The position numbers and the translations under genes are program-made. Below are positions 9,847 to 17,992 of a stretch of 64,000 nt of DNA, one piece after another. The stretch is taken from contig NZ_CP070619.1 in the NCBI RefSeq assembly GCF_017068395.1, positions 2,604,001-2,668,000 of the forward strand, given 5' to 3'. This DNA comes from Rhodococcus pseudokoreensis (lineage in GTDB: Bacteria; Actinomycetota; Actinomycetes; Mycobacteriales; Mycobacteriaceae). The notes beneath the pieces are model-generated. The model ran no database searches. It was given only the letters and a program-made list of their open reading frames with translations, and was not told the DNA's origin. How positions within the stretch are numbered: position 1 is the stretch's first letter; each line of letters begins with the position of its first letter.

Positions 9847-10371
9847 ATGCGCATCACCGTCACCGTCGACGGAACGGCATACACGGACGACGTCGAACCA
9901 CGACTGCTCCTCGTCCATTATCTTCGGGATCGGCTCGGCAAGGTCGGCACCGTCATCGGCTGCGACACCGGGAACTGCGGGGCGTGCACCGTTCATCTGA
10001 ACGGTCACAGCGTCAAGTCCTGCTCGGTGCTCGCCGTGCAGGCCGACGGCGGTGACGTCCTCACCATCGAGGGCCTGTCCCGCAACGGGAAATTGCACCC
10101 CGTGCAGCAGGCGTTCCGCGACAACCACGCCCTGCAATGCGGCTACTGCACACCCGGCATGATCATGCAGACTCTCGACCTGCTTGCCGAGGAACCCGAC
10201 CCGGACGAGCGGACGGTGCGGCTGGGGTTGGAAGGCAACCTGTGCCGCTGTACCGGGTACCAGAACATCGTCAGCGCGGTGCAGGACGCGGCGCAGCGGT
10301 TGCGCGGCGGCAGCACCGCCGAAACACCGAAGGACGCGAAGACCAACACCGCGCCGGGAGGTGTGCGATGA
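9847..10371 (+). CDS. coxS: Molybdenum hydroxylase, 2Fe-2S small subunit (CoxS-like)
   Basis: A 174-residue iron-sulfur subunit that carries electrons from the molybdenum site to FAD. Eight cysteines for the two clusters are in place: Cys39, 44, 47 and 59 in the plant-ferredoxin-like domain, and Cys98, 101, 133 and 135 in the helical domain ([10 protein letters not shown] and [10 protein letters not shown]). It ends in an ATGA overlap with coxL. The S-L-M gene order is that of form II CODH-like enzymes rather than the M-S-L order of the true form I CODH. Confidence 0.93.
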   Translation: MRITVTVDGTAYTDDVEPRLLLVHYLRDRLGKVGTVIGCDTGNCGACTVHLNGHSVKSCSVLAVQADGGDVLTIEGLSRNGKLHPVQQAFRDNHALQCGYCTPGMIMQTLDLLAEEPDPDERTVRLGLEGNLCRCTGYQNIVSAVQDAAQRLRGGSTAETPKDAKTNTAPGGVR

Positions 10372-12743
10372 CCGCCACCACCGAACCGGAAATCGGCAAG
10401 GCCCGCAGACGCAAGGAAGACGAACACCTGATCACGGGCCGCACCCGCTGGACCGACAACCTCGTCCTGCCCGGCATGCAGCACCTGGCGATCCTGCGCA
10501 GCCCGTTCGCGCACGCCCGCATCACCGGAATCGACACCTCCGCCGCCCGCGACCTGCCCGGGGTCGTCGCCGTCCTCACCGGCGCCGACCTCGCCGACGA
10601 ACAGGGCAGCCTGCCGTGCGCCTGGCCGATCACCCCGGACATGAAGTCGCCGCCCGCCCCGTCCCTCGCGGTCGACCGGGTGAACTTCGCAGGCGAGGCC
10701 GTCGCGGTCGTGGTGGCGCGCAGCGCCTACGAGGCGCACGACGCTCTCGAGGCGATCGACGTCGAATACGACGACCTGCCGGTCGTGCTGGACCTCGCGT
10801 CCGCGGCCGCCGACGGCTCCGAACTCGTGCACCCCGATCTCGGGACGAACGTCAGTGCCACCTGGACCTTCGATTCCGCGGAGGCCGGTACCGGCGGCGA
10901 CGTGGAGGACGCCATCCGCGACGCCGAGGTACTCGTCGAACGCACGTTCCGGCAGCAGCGGCTCATCCCGGCGTTCATGGAACCCCGCTCGGTGGTGGTC
11001 GACCCGACCGGCGCCCAGATCACGATGTGGTCGGCCACGCAGATCCCCCACATCCTGCGGCTCATGCTCGCGATGACGCTCGACATCCCGGAGCACAAAC
11101 TGCGCGTCGTCGCCCCGGACGTCGGCGGCGGTTTCGGCGGCAAGCTGCAGGTGACGCCCGAGGAGGTCATCGCGCTGCTCGTCGCGCGGCGACTGGGCAA
11201 ACCGGTCAAGTACACCGAGTCCCGCAGCGAATCGATGGTCGCGGCCCATCACGGTCGCGACCAGATCCAGAAGCTGACGCTGGCCGCCCGCCGCGACGGC
11301 ACCGTCACCGGGATGAAGGTGGAACTGCTCGCCGACATGGGCGCGTACCTGCGGCTGGTCACCTCGGGGGTGCCGATCCTGGGCGCGTTCATGTTCAACG
11401 GCATCTACAAGTTCCCTGCGTATCACTTCACGTGCACCAATGTGTTCACGAACAAGGTGCCCACCGACGCGTACCGCGGGGCGGGGCGCCCGGAGGCGAC
11501 GTTCGCGATCGAGCGGATGATGGACGAACTCGCGACCGAGTTGTCGCTCGACCCACTGGAGTTGCGGGCGAAGAACTGGATCACCCACGAGGAGTTCCCG
11601 TTCGACACCGTCGCGGGCCTGACATACGACTCCGGCAATTACGAGGCCGCCACCGCGCACGCGCGAGAGTTGTTCCACTACGACGGTCTGCGCCGCGAGC
11701 AGGCGGAGCGCCGCGAGCGGAAGGACCCGGTGCAACTGGGCATCGGGGTGTCCACGTTCACCGAGATGTGCGGGCTGGCGCCGTCGCGCACCCTCGGCGC
11801 GCTGGCCTACGGGGCCGGCGGGTGGGAGCACGCGGCGATCCGGATGCTGCCCACCGGCAAGGTCGAGGTGGTCACCGGTTCCTCCGCGCACGGCCAGGGC
11901 CACGAGACCGCGTGGAGCCAGGTGGTCGCGGATCAGCTCGGGGTTCCGTTCGAGGACGTCGAGGTGCTGCACGGCGACACCCAGACCTCGCCGCGCGGGA
12001 TGGACACGTACGGTTCCCGGTCGCTGGCGGTCGGTGCGATCGCGGTGGTGAAGGCCGCCGAGAAGGTGATCGCGAAGGCCAGACCCATCGCGGCGCACCT
12101 GATGGAGTGCGCCGAGGACGATCTCGAGTTCACCGACGGCCGGTTCCGGGTGAAAGGCACCGAGAAGGCGGTCGGCATCGCCGACGTCGCGCTCGCCGTG
12201 TTCGCCGCGCACGATCTGCCCGACGGTGTGGAGCCGAACCTGGACTCGGAGGCGGCGTACGACCCGGAGAACTTCTCGTTCCCGCACGGCACGCACCTGT
12301 GCGCGGTGGAGGTCGACACCGAGACCGGGAAGGTCCGCATCCGCTCCTACGTGTGCGTCGACGACATCGGGCACGTGGTCAACCCGCTGATCGTGGAGGG
12401 GCAGGTGCACGGCGGACTCGCGCAGGGCATCGCGCAGGCCCTGTACGAGGAGGCGGTGTACGACGAGTCCGGCACCCTGCTGTCGGGTTCGTTCGCCGAG
12501 TACTCGGTTCCGTCGGCGGCGGATCTGCCGTCGTTCACCACGGGCCGCACCGAGACCCCCGCGACCGGTAACCCGCTGGGCGTCAAGGGGGTCGGCGAGG
12601 CGGGGACGATCGCGTCCACCCCGGCCGTCGTCAACGCCGCCCTCGACGCGGTCCGGCAGTTCGGGGTGCGTGACATCGAGATGCCGTTGACGCCGATGCG
12701 GGTCTGGCGTGCCGTCCACACCGCTCAGGAAGGTGCCCGATGA
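10368..12743 (+). CDS. coxL: Molybdenum hydroxylase large subunit, form II CoxL-like
   Basis: A 791-residue molybdopterin-cytosine-dinucleotide subunit of the xanthine oxidase family. The active-site loop reads AYRGAGR (starting at Ala368), which is the form II signature; genuine CO dehydrogenase (form I) has AYxCSFR. The catalytic glutamate is in [10 protein letters not shown] near the C-terminus, and the GGGFGGK molybdopterin loop is present. It overlaps both neighbours by ATGA. The form II substrate is unsettled, so this could be a CO, aldehyde or heterocycle oxidase. No mcd/coxF-type maturation genes are nearby beyond the coxD/E pair. Confidence 0.92.
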   Translation: MTATTEPEIGKARRRKEDEHLITGRTRWTDNLVLPGMQHLAILRSPFAHARITGIDTSAARDLPGVVAVLTGADLADEQGSLPCAWPITPDMKSPPAPSLAVDRVNFAGEAVAVVVARSAYEAHDALEAIDVEYDDLPVVLDLASAAADGSELVHPDLGTNVSATWTFDSAEAGTGGDVEDAIRDAEVLVERTFRQQRLIPAFMEPRSVVVDPTGAQITMWSATQIPHILRLMLAMTLDIPEHKLRVVAPDVGGGFGGKLQVTPEEVIALLVARRLGKPVKYTESRSESMVAAHHGRDQIQKLTLAARRDGTVTGMKVELLADMGAYLRLVTSGVPILGAFMFNGIYKFPAYHFTCTNVFTNKVPTDAYRGAGRPEATFAIERMMDELATELSLDPLELRAKNWITHEEFPFDTVAGLTYDSGNYEAATAHARELFHYDGLRREQAERRERKDPVQLGIGVSTFTEMCGLAPSRTLGALAYGAGGWEHAAIRMLPTGKVEVVTGSSAHGQGHETAWSQVVADQLGVPFEDVEVLHGDTQTSPRGMDTYGSRSLAVGAIAVVKAAEKVIAKARPIAAHLMECAEDDLEFTDGRFRVKGTEKAVGIADVALAVFAAHDLPDGVEPNLDSEAAYDPENFSFPHGTHLCAVEVDTETGKVRIRSYVCVDDIGHVVNPLIVEGQVHGGLAQGIAQALYEEAVYDESGTLLSGSFAEYSVPSAADLPSFTTGRTETPATGNPLGVKGVGEAGTIASTPAVVNAALDAVRQFGVRDIEMPLTPMRVWRAVHTAQEGAR

Positions 12744-13594
12744 TTCCGTCGAGCTTCGATTACGTCGCCCCGACCTCCGTCGACCAGGCGGTGGCCGCGC
12801 TCGCCGAGGCCGGCGAGGACGCCAAGATCCTCGCGGGCGGGCAGAGCCTGCTGCCGGTCCTGCGGCTGCGGCTGTCCTCGCCGAGCGCCCTCGTCGACCT
12901 GGGCCGGATCGGTGAGTTGCGCGGCGTGCGCGAAGACGGGGACAGCATCGTGATCGGCGCGATGACCACGTACTACGACGTGATCCGCAACCCGCTCGTG
13001 CACGAGCACGCACTGCTGCTCGTCGAGGCGGGCCGCACCGTCGCCGATCCGCAGATCCGGCACCGCGGCACGCTGGGCGGTGCTCTCGCGCATGCCGATC
13101 CGGCGGGTGACCTGTGCGCACCCGCGCTGGCCCTGGACGCCACCCTGACCGTGGCGGGTACCGCGGGTAGACGGACCATTGCGGTCGCCGACTTCTTCGA
13201 GGGTTACTACACCACCACGATGCGACCGGACGAGATCCTCGTGGACGTCCGGATCCCGAAACACACCGGTTGGGAGGCGCGGTACGAGAAGTTCAACACG
13301 GTCGCGGAGGCCTGGTCGATCGTGGGGGTGGCCGCGACGATCCAGGTGGACGGCGGCACGATCCGGCAGGCGCGGGTGGCGCTGACCAACATGGGGTCGG
13401 TGCCGGTGCGTGCTCGCGGCGTCGAGGACGCGCTCGTCGGAAAGGCCGCGGACCCGGAGTCGATCCGGGCGGCGGCCGAGCACGCCGCCGAGGGCACCGA
13501 CCCCGTCACCGACGGCAACGCCGACGCCGAGTACCGCACCCACCTCGCGAGAGTGCTGACCCGGCGGGCCGTGGCGACGGCGGTCGGCGTCTGA
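12740..13594 (+). CDS. coxM: Molybdenum hydroxylase FAD subunit (CoxM-like)
   Basis: A 284-residue FAD-binding subunit that takes electrons from the 2Fe-2S subunit. The two FAD signatures are [15 protein letters not shown] (about 31-45) and the [15 protein letters not shown] block (about 113-127). It starts in an ATGA overlap with coxL and ends 12 nt before the convergent MFS gene; a short GC-rich inverted repeat (ACGGCC/GGCCGT) covers the gap. Confidence 0.93.
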   Translation: MIPSSFDYVAPTSVDQAVAALAEAGEDAKILAGGQSLLPVLRLRLSSPSALVDLGRIGELRGVREDGDSIVIGAMTTYYDVIRNPLVHEHALLLVEAGRTVADPQIRHRGTLGGALAHADPAGDLCAPALALDATLTVAGTAGRRTIAVADFFEGYYTTTMRPDEILVDVRIPKHTGWEARYEKFNTVAEAWSIVGVAATIQVDGGTIRQARVALTNMGSVPVRARGVEDALVGKAADPESIRAAAEHAAEGTDPVTDGNADAEYRTHLARVLTRRAVATAVGV

Positions 13595-13606
13595 ACGGCC
13601 CGGCCG

Positions 13607-14986
13607 TCAGGACCGCGGGTCGCGGCTGGCCTCCACCGCCTGTTCGGTGGCGTCGCAGACCACGACGGGGCGCGGTTCGGGCACGTTGCGCAATTCGATC
13701 ACCGGGAGGTGGCGCCCGGCGTCCGGTCTGCGCACCTTGATCCACACCCGCTGGTGCCGCATCAGGTACAGGGCCGCGCCGATGCCGCTGACCAGGGAGA
13801 TCGCGCCGCCGATCACGAGCGGGGCGCGGGGGTCGAGGACGTCGGCCAACCAGCCCAGAACGGGACTGCCCAGCGGGGTGCCGCCGAGGAAACAGAGCAT
13901 GTAGATGCCCATCACCCGGCCGCGCATCTCGGACGGCACGGACATCTGCAGAATGTTCATCGCCGCCGTCGTGAACGTCAGGGTGAGCGCACCGGTCGGG
14001 ACGAGCATGATCGCGACCAGCGCATACGTGGGCATCACTCCGACCAGGATCTCGAACGCCCCGAACGCGGCCGCGGCCCCGAGGAACGTGCGCAGCCGCG
14101 GCGGGGTCCTGCGTTTCGCGGCGATCGTGGCACCGGCGAGCGTGCCCACGGCGAGAGTGGTCGACAGCAGTCCGTAGGCGTCCGCACCGCGCTCGAACGT
14201 GTTGCGGGCGAGAACGGCGAGACTGATCGGGAAATTCAGCCCGAACGTGGACACCATGAAGATCGCCACCATCAGCACCCGCAGGTCGGCGCGACTCCAT
14301 ACGTAGCGGAAACCCTCCCGGACCTGCCCTTTCCCGCGTTCCGCCTGGGGCGCCGTGAACAGGTCGCGGGCGTTCATCATCAGCAGGGCGATGAGCACAC
14401 CGGTGAACGTGCCGACGTTGAGCAGGAACACCCAGCCCGTGCCGATGAGGGTGATCAGCACACCGGAGATCGCCGGGCCGATGATCCGGGCCGTGTTGAA
14501 CGTCATGGAGTTCAGGGCGATGGCGTTGGGCAGCGAGTCCTTGCCGACCATCTCGATGGTGAACGACTGCCGCGCCGGCGCGTCGATCGCGGACGCGCAG
14601 CCCATCAGGAACGCGATGAGGTAGACGTGCCACAGGGCGACCAGTCCGCCGACGTCGAGCAGGCCGAGCACCAGCGCGCACAACGCCATCGACACCTGTG
14701 TCGCGATGAGGATGCGCCGCTTGTCGTACCGGTCGGCGAGGACGCCGCCCCACACGGACAGAAACAGGGTCGGGCCGAACTGCAGTGCCATCACGATCCC
14801 GACCGCGAGAGCGTTGCCGTTCGACAACGTCAGGACGAGCCAGTCCTGCGCCACCCGCTGCATCCACGTGCCGACGAGGGAGACGATCTGCCCCGACGCC
14901 CACAACCGGTAGTTCCGGGTGCGGAGAGCGACGAACATGCCGGTCTTCGGCTGGTCTGGGGCGGTGGTCTCGGGTTCGGGCGGCAC
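13607..14986 (-). CDS. MFS transporter (EntS-like, MFS_3)
   Basis: Inner-membrane transporter of 459 residues, with about 12 hydrophobic segments beginning at LWASGQIVSLVGTWMQRVAQDWLVL. The LADRYDKRR loop between helices 2 and 3 is the family's motif A. The DAPARQSFTIEMV and NTARIIGPAISGVLI blocks are typical of the EntS/MFS_3 group, which export siderophores or drugs. The C-terminal 50 residues are hydrophilic. The substrate is not known. A MarR gene lies 199 nt upstream in the same orientation. Confidence 0.88.
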   Translation of the reverse strand: MPPEPETTAPDQPKTGMFVALRTRNYRLWASGQIVSLVGTWMQRVAQDWLVLTLSNGNALAVGIVMALQFGPTLFLSVWGGVLADRYDKRRILIATQVSMALCALVLGLLDVGGLVALWHVYLIAFLMGCASAIDAPARQSFTIEMVGKDSLPNAIALNSMTFNTARIIGPAISGVLITLIGTGWVFLLNVGTFTGVLIALLMMNARDLFTAPQAERGKGQVREGFRYVWSRADLRVLMVAIFMVSTFGLNFPISLAVLARNTFERGADAYGLLSTTLAVGTLAGATIAAKRRTPPRLRTFLGAAAAFGAFEILVGVMPTYALVAIMLVPTGALTLTFTTAAMNILQMSVPSEMRGRVMGIYMLCFLGGTPLGSPVLGWLADVLDPRAPLVIGGAISLVSGIGAALYLMRHQRVWIKVRRPDAGRHLPVIELRNVPEPRPVVVCDATEQAVEASRDPRS

Positions 14987-15185
14987 CCTTCCATCTTGCT
15001 CCCGTCACCGGAATGCCTTCGACCTGCCCCTGTGCGCGCCTCGGTGGCAGGGCGACTGGAGGTGCCGATTGCGTTCTCCGGCAGATGATTTGCTCCGCGA
15101 CTTCGCGGAAACGGAAACCTGGCCCAGGTTCCGGGGAGCCGAATGCCGTTGCACTACTGGGCAGCTGCCGATCAGTTGCGGCGGT
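14987..15185. other. Intergenic region, MarR gene to MFS gene
   Basis: A gap of 199 nt. It is AT-richer than the coding sequence in places (15070-15130) and must hold the MFS promoter, but I see no convincing operator palindrome, RNA structure or small gene. Confidence 0.35.
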
Positions 15186-15617
15186 TCACTCCGAGTCGGC
15201 GACGATGGACGTGATGATGCCGACCGCGTCGCGGAGGGTCTTCAGCTGAGACTCGTCGAGCCCGGACAGCCGCTCGTTCATCCACGCCTCGCGGGCGTGG
15301 GTCTCGTCGGCGATCAGCGCGTGACCGGCGTCCGACAGCGTGACGATGATCTGGCGTCCGTCGGTGGGATGCGGTGCCCGCTCGACCAGTCCCAGTTCGA
15401 CCAGCGACGCGATGACCCTGGTCATCGACGGCGGCTGCACCTTCTCGCGCGCCGCGAGATTGCCCGGCGTCATGGCGCCGTCGCGGGCGAGGGTGGCCAG
15501 TGCCGACAGCTGGGTCAGCGATACCTGGGCGTCGACGCGGCGCCCACGCAGGTGACGCGTGAGGCGCACGACAGCCAGGGAGAGGTCGCTGGCGAGTGCT
15601 CGCGTATCCGTGGTCAC
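15186..15617 (-). CDS. MarR-family transcriptional regulator
   Basis: A 143-residue winged-helix repressor. The core LTQLSALATLARDGAMTPGNLAAREKVQPPSMTRVIASLVELGLVERAPHPTDGRQ shows the recognition helix followed by the wing (DGRQIIVTLSDAGHAL). It lies between the purine permease and an MFS pump, all on the minus strand, so it may control one of them. M. tuberculosis Rv0880 is the positional equivalent. The ligand is unknown. Confidence 0.9.
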   Translation of the reverse strand: MTTDTRALASDLSLAVVRLTRHLRGRRVDAQVSLTQLSALATLARDGAMTPGNLAAREKVQPPSMTRVIASLVELGLVERAPHPTDGRQIIVTLSDAGHALIADETHAREAWMNERLSGLDESQLKTLRDAVGIITSIVADSE

Positions 15618-15650
15618 GGGAATGACAATACGGGACCGATCGGCCGCCGT

Positions 15651-17105
15651 TTACGTTACTGCGTCGGTGATCGGACCGACCGCGAAGTAGGCCACGAACA
15701 GAAGCGCCACCACCCACATCAACGGGTGAATCTTCTTGATACCACCGCTCGCAGCATTGAGCACGACCCACGAGACGAATCCGACGCCGATGCCGTTGGC
15801 GATCGAGTACGTGAACGGCATGACGATGATGGTGAGGAACGCGGGCAGCGCGATCGAGAACTTCGTGAAGTCGATGTCCCGGACCTGGCCGATCATCATC
15901 GCGCCCACCACGACCAGCGCGGGCGCGGCCGCCTCGATCGGCACCACCGAATACAGCGGGGTCAGGAACATCGCGGCCAGGAACAGCAGTCCCGTCACCA
16001 CATTCGCGAGTCCGGTGCGGGCGCCCTCGGCGATACCGGAAGCGGATTCCACGAAGACCGTGTTGGACGACGCGGAGGCCCCGCCGCCGACGATCGCGCC
16101 GGTGCCCTCGACGACGAGGGCCCGTCCGATGTTGGGCAGGTTGCCGTCCTCGTCCGTGAGGCCTGCCTCCTTGCCGAGCCCGGTCATCGTGCCCATGGCG
16201 TCGAAGAAGTTGGCGAGCACGAGCGTGAACACCAGCAGGCTGGCCGCGAGCACGCCGATGCGCGTGAACGCCCCGAAGATGCTGACGTCGCCGACGAGGC
16301 TGAGGTCCGGAAGTTCCGCCAGCACTTCGGGAGCGGCCGGAACGCTGAGGTTCCAGCCGTGGGGGTTCACGCCGAGCGACGGTCCGACACCGGCGACGGC
16401 CTCGATGATCGCGGCCAGCACGGTGGTGACGACGATGCCGATCAGCAGGCCGCCGCGCACCTTGCGCACCACCAGGACACCCATCAGCAGCACACCGAAC
16501 ACGAACGTCAGGGTCGGCCAGGAGGAGATCGATCCGTTGATGCCCAGGCCGACGGGGACCGTGGTGCCCGCGACGTCGGGGATGCGCCGCACGAACCCGG
16601 CGTCGACGAGACCGATGAACGCGATGAACATGCCGATACCGGCGGCGATGGCGGATTTCAGCTCGGCGGGAATGGCATTGAAGACGGCCGTCCGGAAACC
16701 GGTGAGCGCCAACACGACGATGATGACACCGTCGATCACGACGAGACCCATCGCCTCCGGCCAGGTGACCTGCGGCGCGATGGTGACGGCGAGGAGACTG
16801 TTGATGCCGAGGCCCGCCGCGATCGCGAAGGGGTAGTTCGCGACGACCCCGAACACGATGCTCATCAGTCCCGCCACCAGGGCTGTGACCGCGGCCACCT
16901 GGTTCACGGGGAGGATGTTGCCGAGGACGTCCGTCTTGGCGACGGCGTCGTCCGGGGAGAAGCTGCCGAGGATCAGCGGGTTCAGCACCACGATGTACGC
17001 CATCGCGACGAACGTCACCACGCCGCCGCGAATCTCCGCGCCTACCGTCGAACCACGCTCGGTGATCTTGAAGTAGTTGTCGAGCAGTTTCGGAGCAGCA
17101 CCCAT
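15651..17105 (-). CDS. NCS2-family purine permease (AzgA-type)
   Basis: A 484-residue proton symporter for adenine, guanine or hypoxanthine. The start MGAAPKLLDNYFKITERGSTVGAEIRGG and the NPLILGSF, FDAMGTMTGLG and SASSNTVFVESASGIAEGARTG blocks are characteristic of the AzgA/GhxP/PbuG branch, with 13-14 membrane segments. It ends 33 nt before the MarR gene and starts 76 nt from the divergent DUF2530 gene. It is not part of the M. tuberculosis order I recall, so it may be an insertion. Confidence 0.92.
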   Translation of the reverse strand: MGAAPKLLDNYFKITERGSTVGAEIRGGVVTFVAMAYIVVLNPLILGSFSPDDAVAKTDVLGNILPVNQVAAVTALVAGLMSIVFGVVANYPFAIAAGLGINSLLAVTIAPQVTWPEAMGLVVIDGVIIVVLALTGFRTAVFNAIPAELKSAIAAGIGMFIAFIGLVDAGFVRRIPDVAGTTVPVGLGINGSISSWPTLTFVFGVLLMGVLVVRKVRGGLLIGIVVTTVLAAIIEAVAGVGPSLGVNPHGWNLSVPAAPEVLAELPDLSLVGDVSIFGAFTRIGVLAASLLVFTLVLANFFDAMGTMTGLGKEAGLTDEDGNLPNIGRALVVEGTGAIVGGGASASSNTVFVESASGIAEGARTGLANVVTGLLFLAAMFLTPLYSVVPIEAAAPALVVVGAMMIGQVRDIDFTKFSIALPAFLTIIVMPFTYSIANGIGVGFVSWVVLNAASGGIKKIHPLMWVVALLFVAYFAVGPITDAVT

Positions 17106-17181
17106 TGTTCAGTCCCCATCGCCAGAAGTCGCGCGTCGCCCTTGGAGATTAGGGCACCACGGCGAGGGTAGCGTTCATTCG

Positions 17182-17433
17182 GTGAACGAAACCGCAGATC
17201 GCCGACCCCTCACTCAGCGCCTCGCCGACCCGCGACCTGCGCTGATACTGGGCACCACTCTGTGGGCGGTCGCGACGGTCGTGGTGATCGTCACGGGCAA
17301 CCGGTGGTCGGATGCGCTTCCGACGTGTATAGCCGGTGTCGTCGTCGGATTCCTCGGGTACGGATTGTTCGCGTTGCAGCGGCGGGCGGCGCGGCGCGGC
17401 AGCCGCGGGGCGCAGCAGGGCCTGCTCGAGTGA
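17182..17433 (+). CDS. DUF2530 small membrane protein
   Basis: An 83-residue protein with two membrane segments (PALILGTTLWAVATVVVIVTG and PTCIAGVVVGFLGYGLFAL) and a basic tail (RRAARRGSRG). GTG at 17182 is preferred because the family starts just before the conserved RPLTQRLADPRP; the TTG-initiated longer frame is antisense to the permease. Function unknown. It corresponds in position to Rv0879c. Confidence 0.8.
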   Translation: MNETADRRPLTQRLADPRPALILGTTLWAVATVVVIVTGNRWSDALPTCIAGVVVGFLGYGLFALQRRAARRGSRGAQQGLLE

Positions 17434-17455
17434 TACAGCAGGGACTCGATCTGTC

Positions 17456-17992
17456 CTAGGCGCGGCGGGGCCGGGTGCGGGTCAGCAGGATCCAGAACGC
17501 CGCCCACAGCGCGCCGAAGGCCCACCCGGCGAGGACGTCGGTCATCCAGTGCGCGCCCAGGTAGACGCGCGACAGCCCCACGGCCAGCGGGTACAGCACC
17601 AGCAGGAAGACGAGCGTGCTCCGGACGTGCCGCACCAGCACGATCCGGAGGACGACGGCGACGACCACGCTCGCGAGGATCGCGGTCATCATGGCGTGAC
17701 CGGACGGAAACGAGAACGACGAGATCTCCACCAGCCGATCCGGCAGTGGCGGGCGCTGCCGCTCGAACAGATTCTTGAGCGCGGTCATCACGGCCAGACC
17801 CGACAGCATCGCGCCGGCGACGAGCACGGCTTCCCGCCGGCGGTCCTGCAGCAGGAGGACCACCGTCAGGACGGTGGACACGATCCAGGCTGCGACCGTT
17901 CCGCCGCTGTGCGTGATGACGGTCACGACGTCGATCAGCCAGGGTGTGCGCTCCTCGACCGCGCTGTCGAGGATGCTCTGGTCAAACGACAC
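17456..17992 (-). CDS. PAP2-family phosphatase, membrane
   Basis: A 178-residue integral-membrane phosphatase. The three catalytic motifs are visible: KNLFERQRPP (KxxxxxxRP), FPSGHAMM (PSGH) and SRVYLGAHWMTDVLAG (SRxxxxxHxxxD). Likely substrates are lipid phosphates such as undecaprenyl pyrophosphate or phosphatidylglycerol phosphate; this cannot be resolved. GTG at 17992 overlaps the sacsin-like gene stop by 11 nt, so the two are coupled. It is convergent with DUF2530. Confidence 0.88.
   Translation of the reverse strand: MSFDQSILDSAVEERTPWLIDVVTVITHSGGTVAAWIVSTVLTVVLLLQDRRREAVLVAGAMLSGLAVMTALKNLFERQRPPLPDRLVEISSFSFPSGHAMMTAILASVVVAVVLRIVLVRHVRSTLVFLLVLYPLAVGLSRVYLGAHWMTDVLAGWAFGALWAAFWILLTRTRPRRA

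Noticed and set aside
14919..17171. Long plus-strand frame of 750 codons opposite the MarR and purine permease genes
   Set aside because: Both minus-strand proteins are clear family members; the frame is His/Asp/Arg-rich low-complexity antisense sequence.
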